13,638 nt of DNA, from positions 1-13,638 of the forward strand of contig JAIVGV010000017.1 in assembly GCA_020201365.1 (NCBI GenBank), in the 5' to 3' direction. Shown here in pieces: positions 13,517 to 13,638 of the stretch. The position numbers and the translations under genes were made by a program. Origin of the DNA: Acidobacteriota bacterium. Its GTDB lineage: Bacteria; Acidobacteriota; Blastocatellia; Pyrinomonadales; Pyrinomonadaceae. The stretch's first letter is position 1. Every line of letters starts with the position of its first letter. Below the pieces are notes generated by a model. That model saw nothing but the letters and a program-made list of their open reading frames with translations, was not told the origin of the DNA and made no database searches.

Positions 13517-13638
13517 CCGCACTTGCAGTCGGCGCCGACCCCGCCGCGGCGGCGCACGTCATCCTTCGCCTCGCGGTAGCTGTCGAACTCCGCGAGCTGG
13601 CAGACGTTCTTGCCGAAATCCCACTGCATCTCCTGGAG
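13513..13638 (-). CDS. C-terminal end of an unrecognised protein, 5' part beyond the window
   Basis: 41 residues up to the TGA at 13515, in frame from the window edge. The visible tail contains QWDFGKNVCQLAEFDSYREA, then an Arg/Gly run and a C-terminal DCKCG. Three cysteines (one in NVCQL, two in the terminal CKC) suggest metal binding or a redox tail, but no family is recognised. An internal ATG at 13629 directly abuts GGAG with no spacing, so a 38-residue stand-alone protein is less likely than a run-off gene. Confidence 0.5.
   Translation of the reverse strand, partial: LQEMQWDFGKNVCQLAEFDSYREAKDDVRRRGGVGADCKCG

Noticed and set aside
13398..13562. An N-terminal extension of the RAYT transposase
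   Set aside because: It translates the REP palindrome and flanking DNA; family homology begins at 13397.
1..13638. Defence island, CRISPR array, tRNA or rRNA genes
   Set aside because: No regular spacer-repeat pattern, no cloverleaf or rRNA-like conserved sequence and no recognisable defence genes were seen on either strand.

Overview
The window is GC-rich bacterial DNA (roughly two thirds G+C by eye) with tightly packed genes. The gene set and protein style suggest a soil-type acidobacterium, possibly class Blastocatellia. That placement is inference: it rests on the combination of a TatC with a long first loop, a cobalamin-binding-like protein without signal peptide, an ATP-dependent DNA ligase, a GT-C-like membrane protein, a RAYT transposase with REP palindromes, and intergenic heptamer repeats. 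No rRNA, tRNA or CRISPR array was seen, and no stretch above 300 bases lacks a gene.

Region 1 (1-2696, minus strand) reads nitroreductase, VOC-fold protein, TatA/B, TatC. The last three are closely spaced and probably co-transcribed. TatC runs off the left edge and carries an insertion of about 100 residues in its first periplasmic loop. Two short 7-bp-repeat elements lie at the 3' ends of the VOC and nitroreductase genes and supply their last codons and stop codons. The nitroreductase has a good sigma70-type promoter with a 16-bp perfect palindrome filling its spacer.

Region 2 (2866-5547, plus strand) holds a cytosolic-looking cobalamin-binding-like protein and, 18 bp later, an ATP-dependent DNA ligase with all nucleotidyltransferase motifs visible. 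The ligase is convergent with, and overlaps by 11 bp, a small one-TM protein on the minus strand (5537-6085). Upstream of that small gene, on the same strand, lies a large polytopic GT-C-like membrane protein (6244-8058).

Region 3 (8174-12819, plus strand) starts divergently from the GT-C-like gene. It encodes an 808-residue single-frame fusion of a 12-TM MFS transporter to a membrane-anchored alpha/beta hydrolase, then a secreted protein resembling DUF2911, an AhpD/carboxymuconolactone decarboxylase-family protein with a disordered N-terminal tail, and a lipoprotein esterase. The last two genes are separated by 2 bp and are probably translationally coupled.

Region 4 (12867-13638) is a small REP/RAYT unit: a Y1/HUH transposase gene on the minus strand bracketed by two identical 28-bp REP palindromes in inverted orientation, with visibly lower G+C than its surroundings. 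The 3' end of an unrecognised minus-strand gene fills the right edge.

The best candidates for something out of the ordinary are the MFS-hydrolase fusion, the TatC loop insertion, the heptamer elements that rewrite gene ends, and the compact REP-RAYT-REP unit. I see no clear sign of a defence island or a multi-gene novel system.
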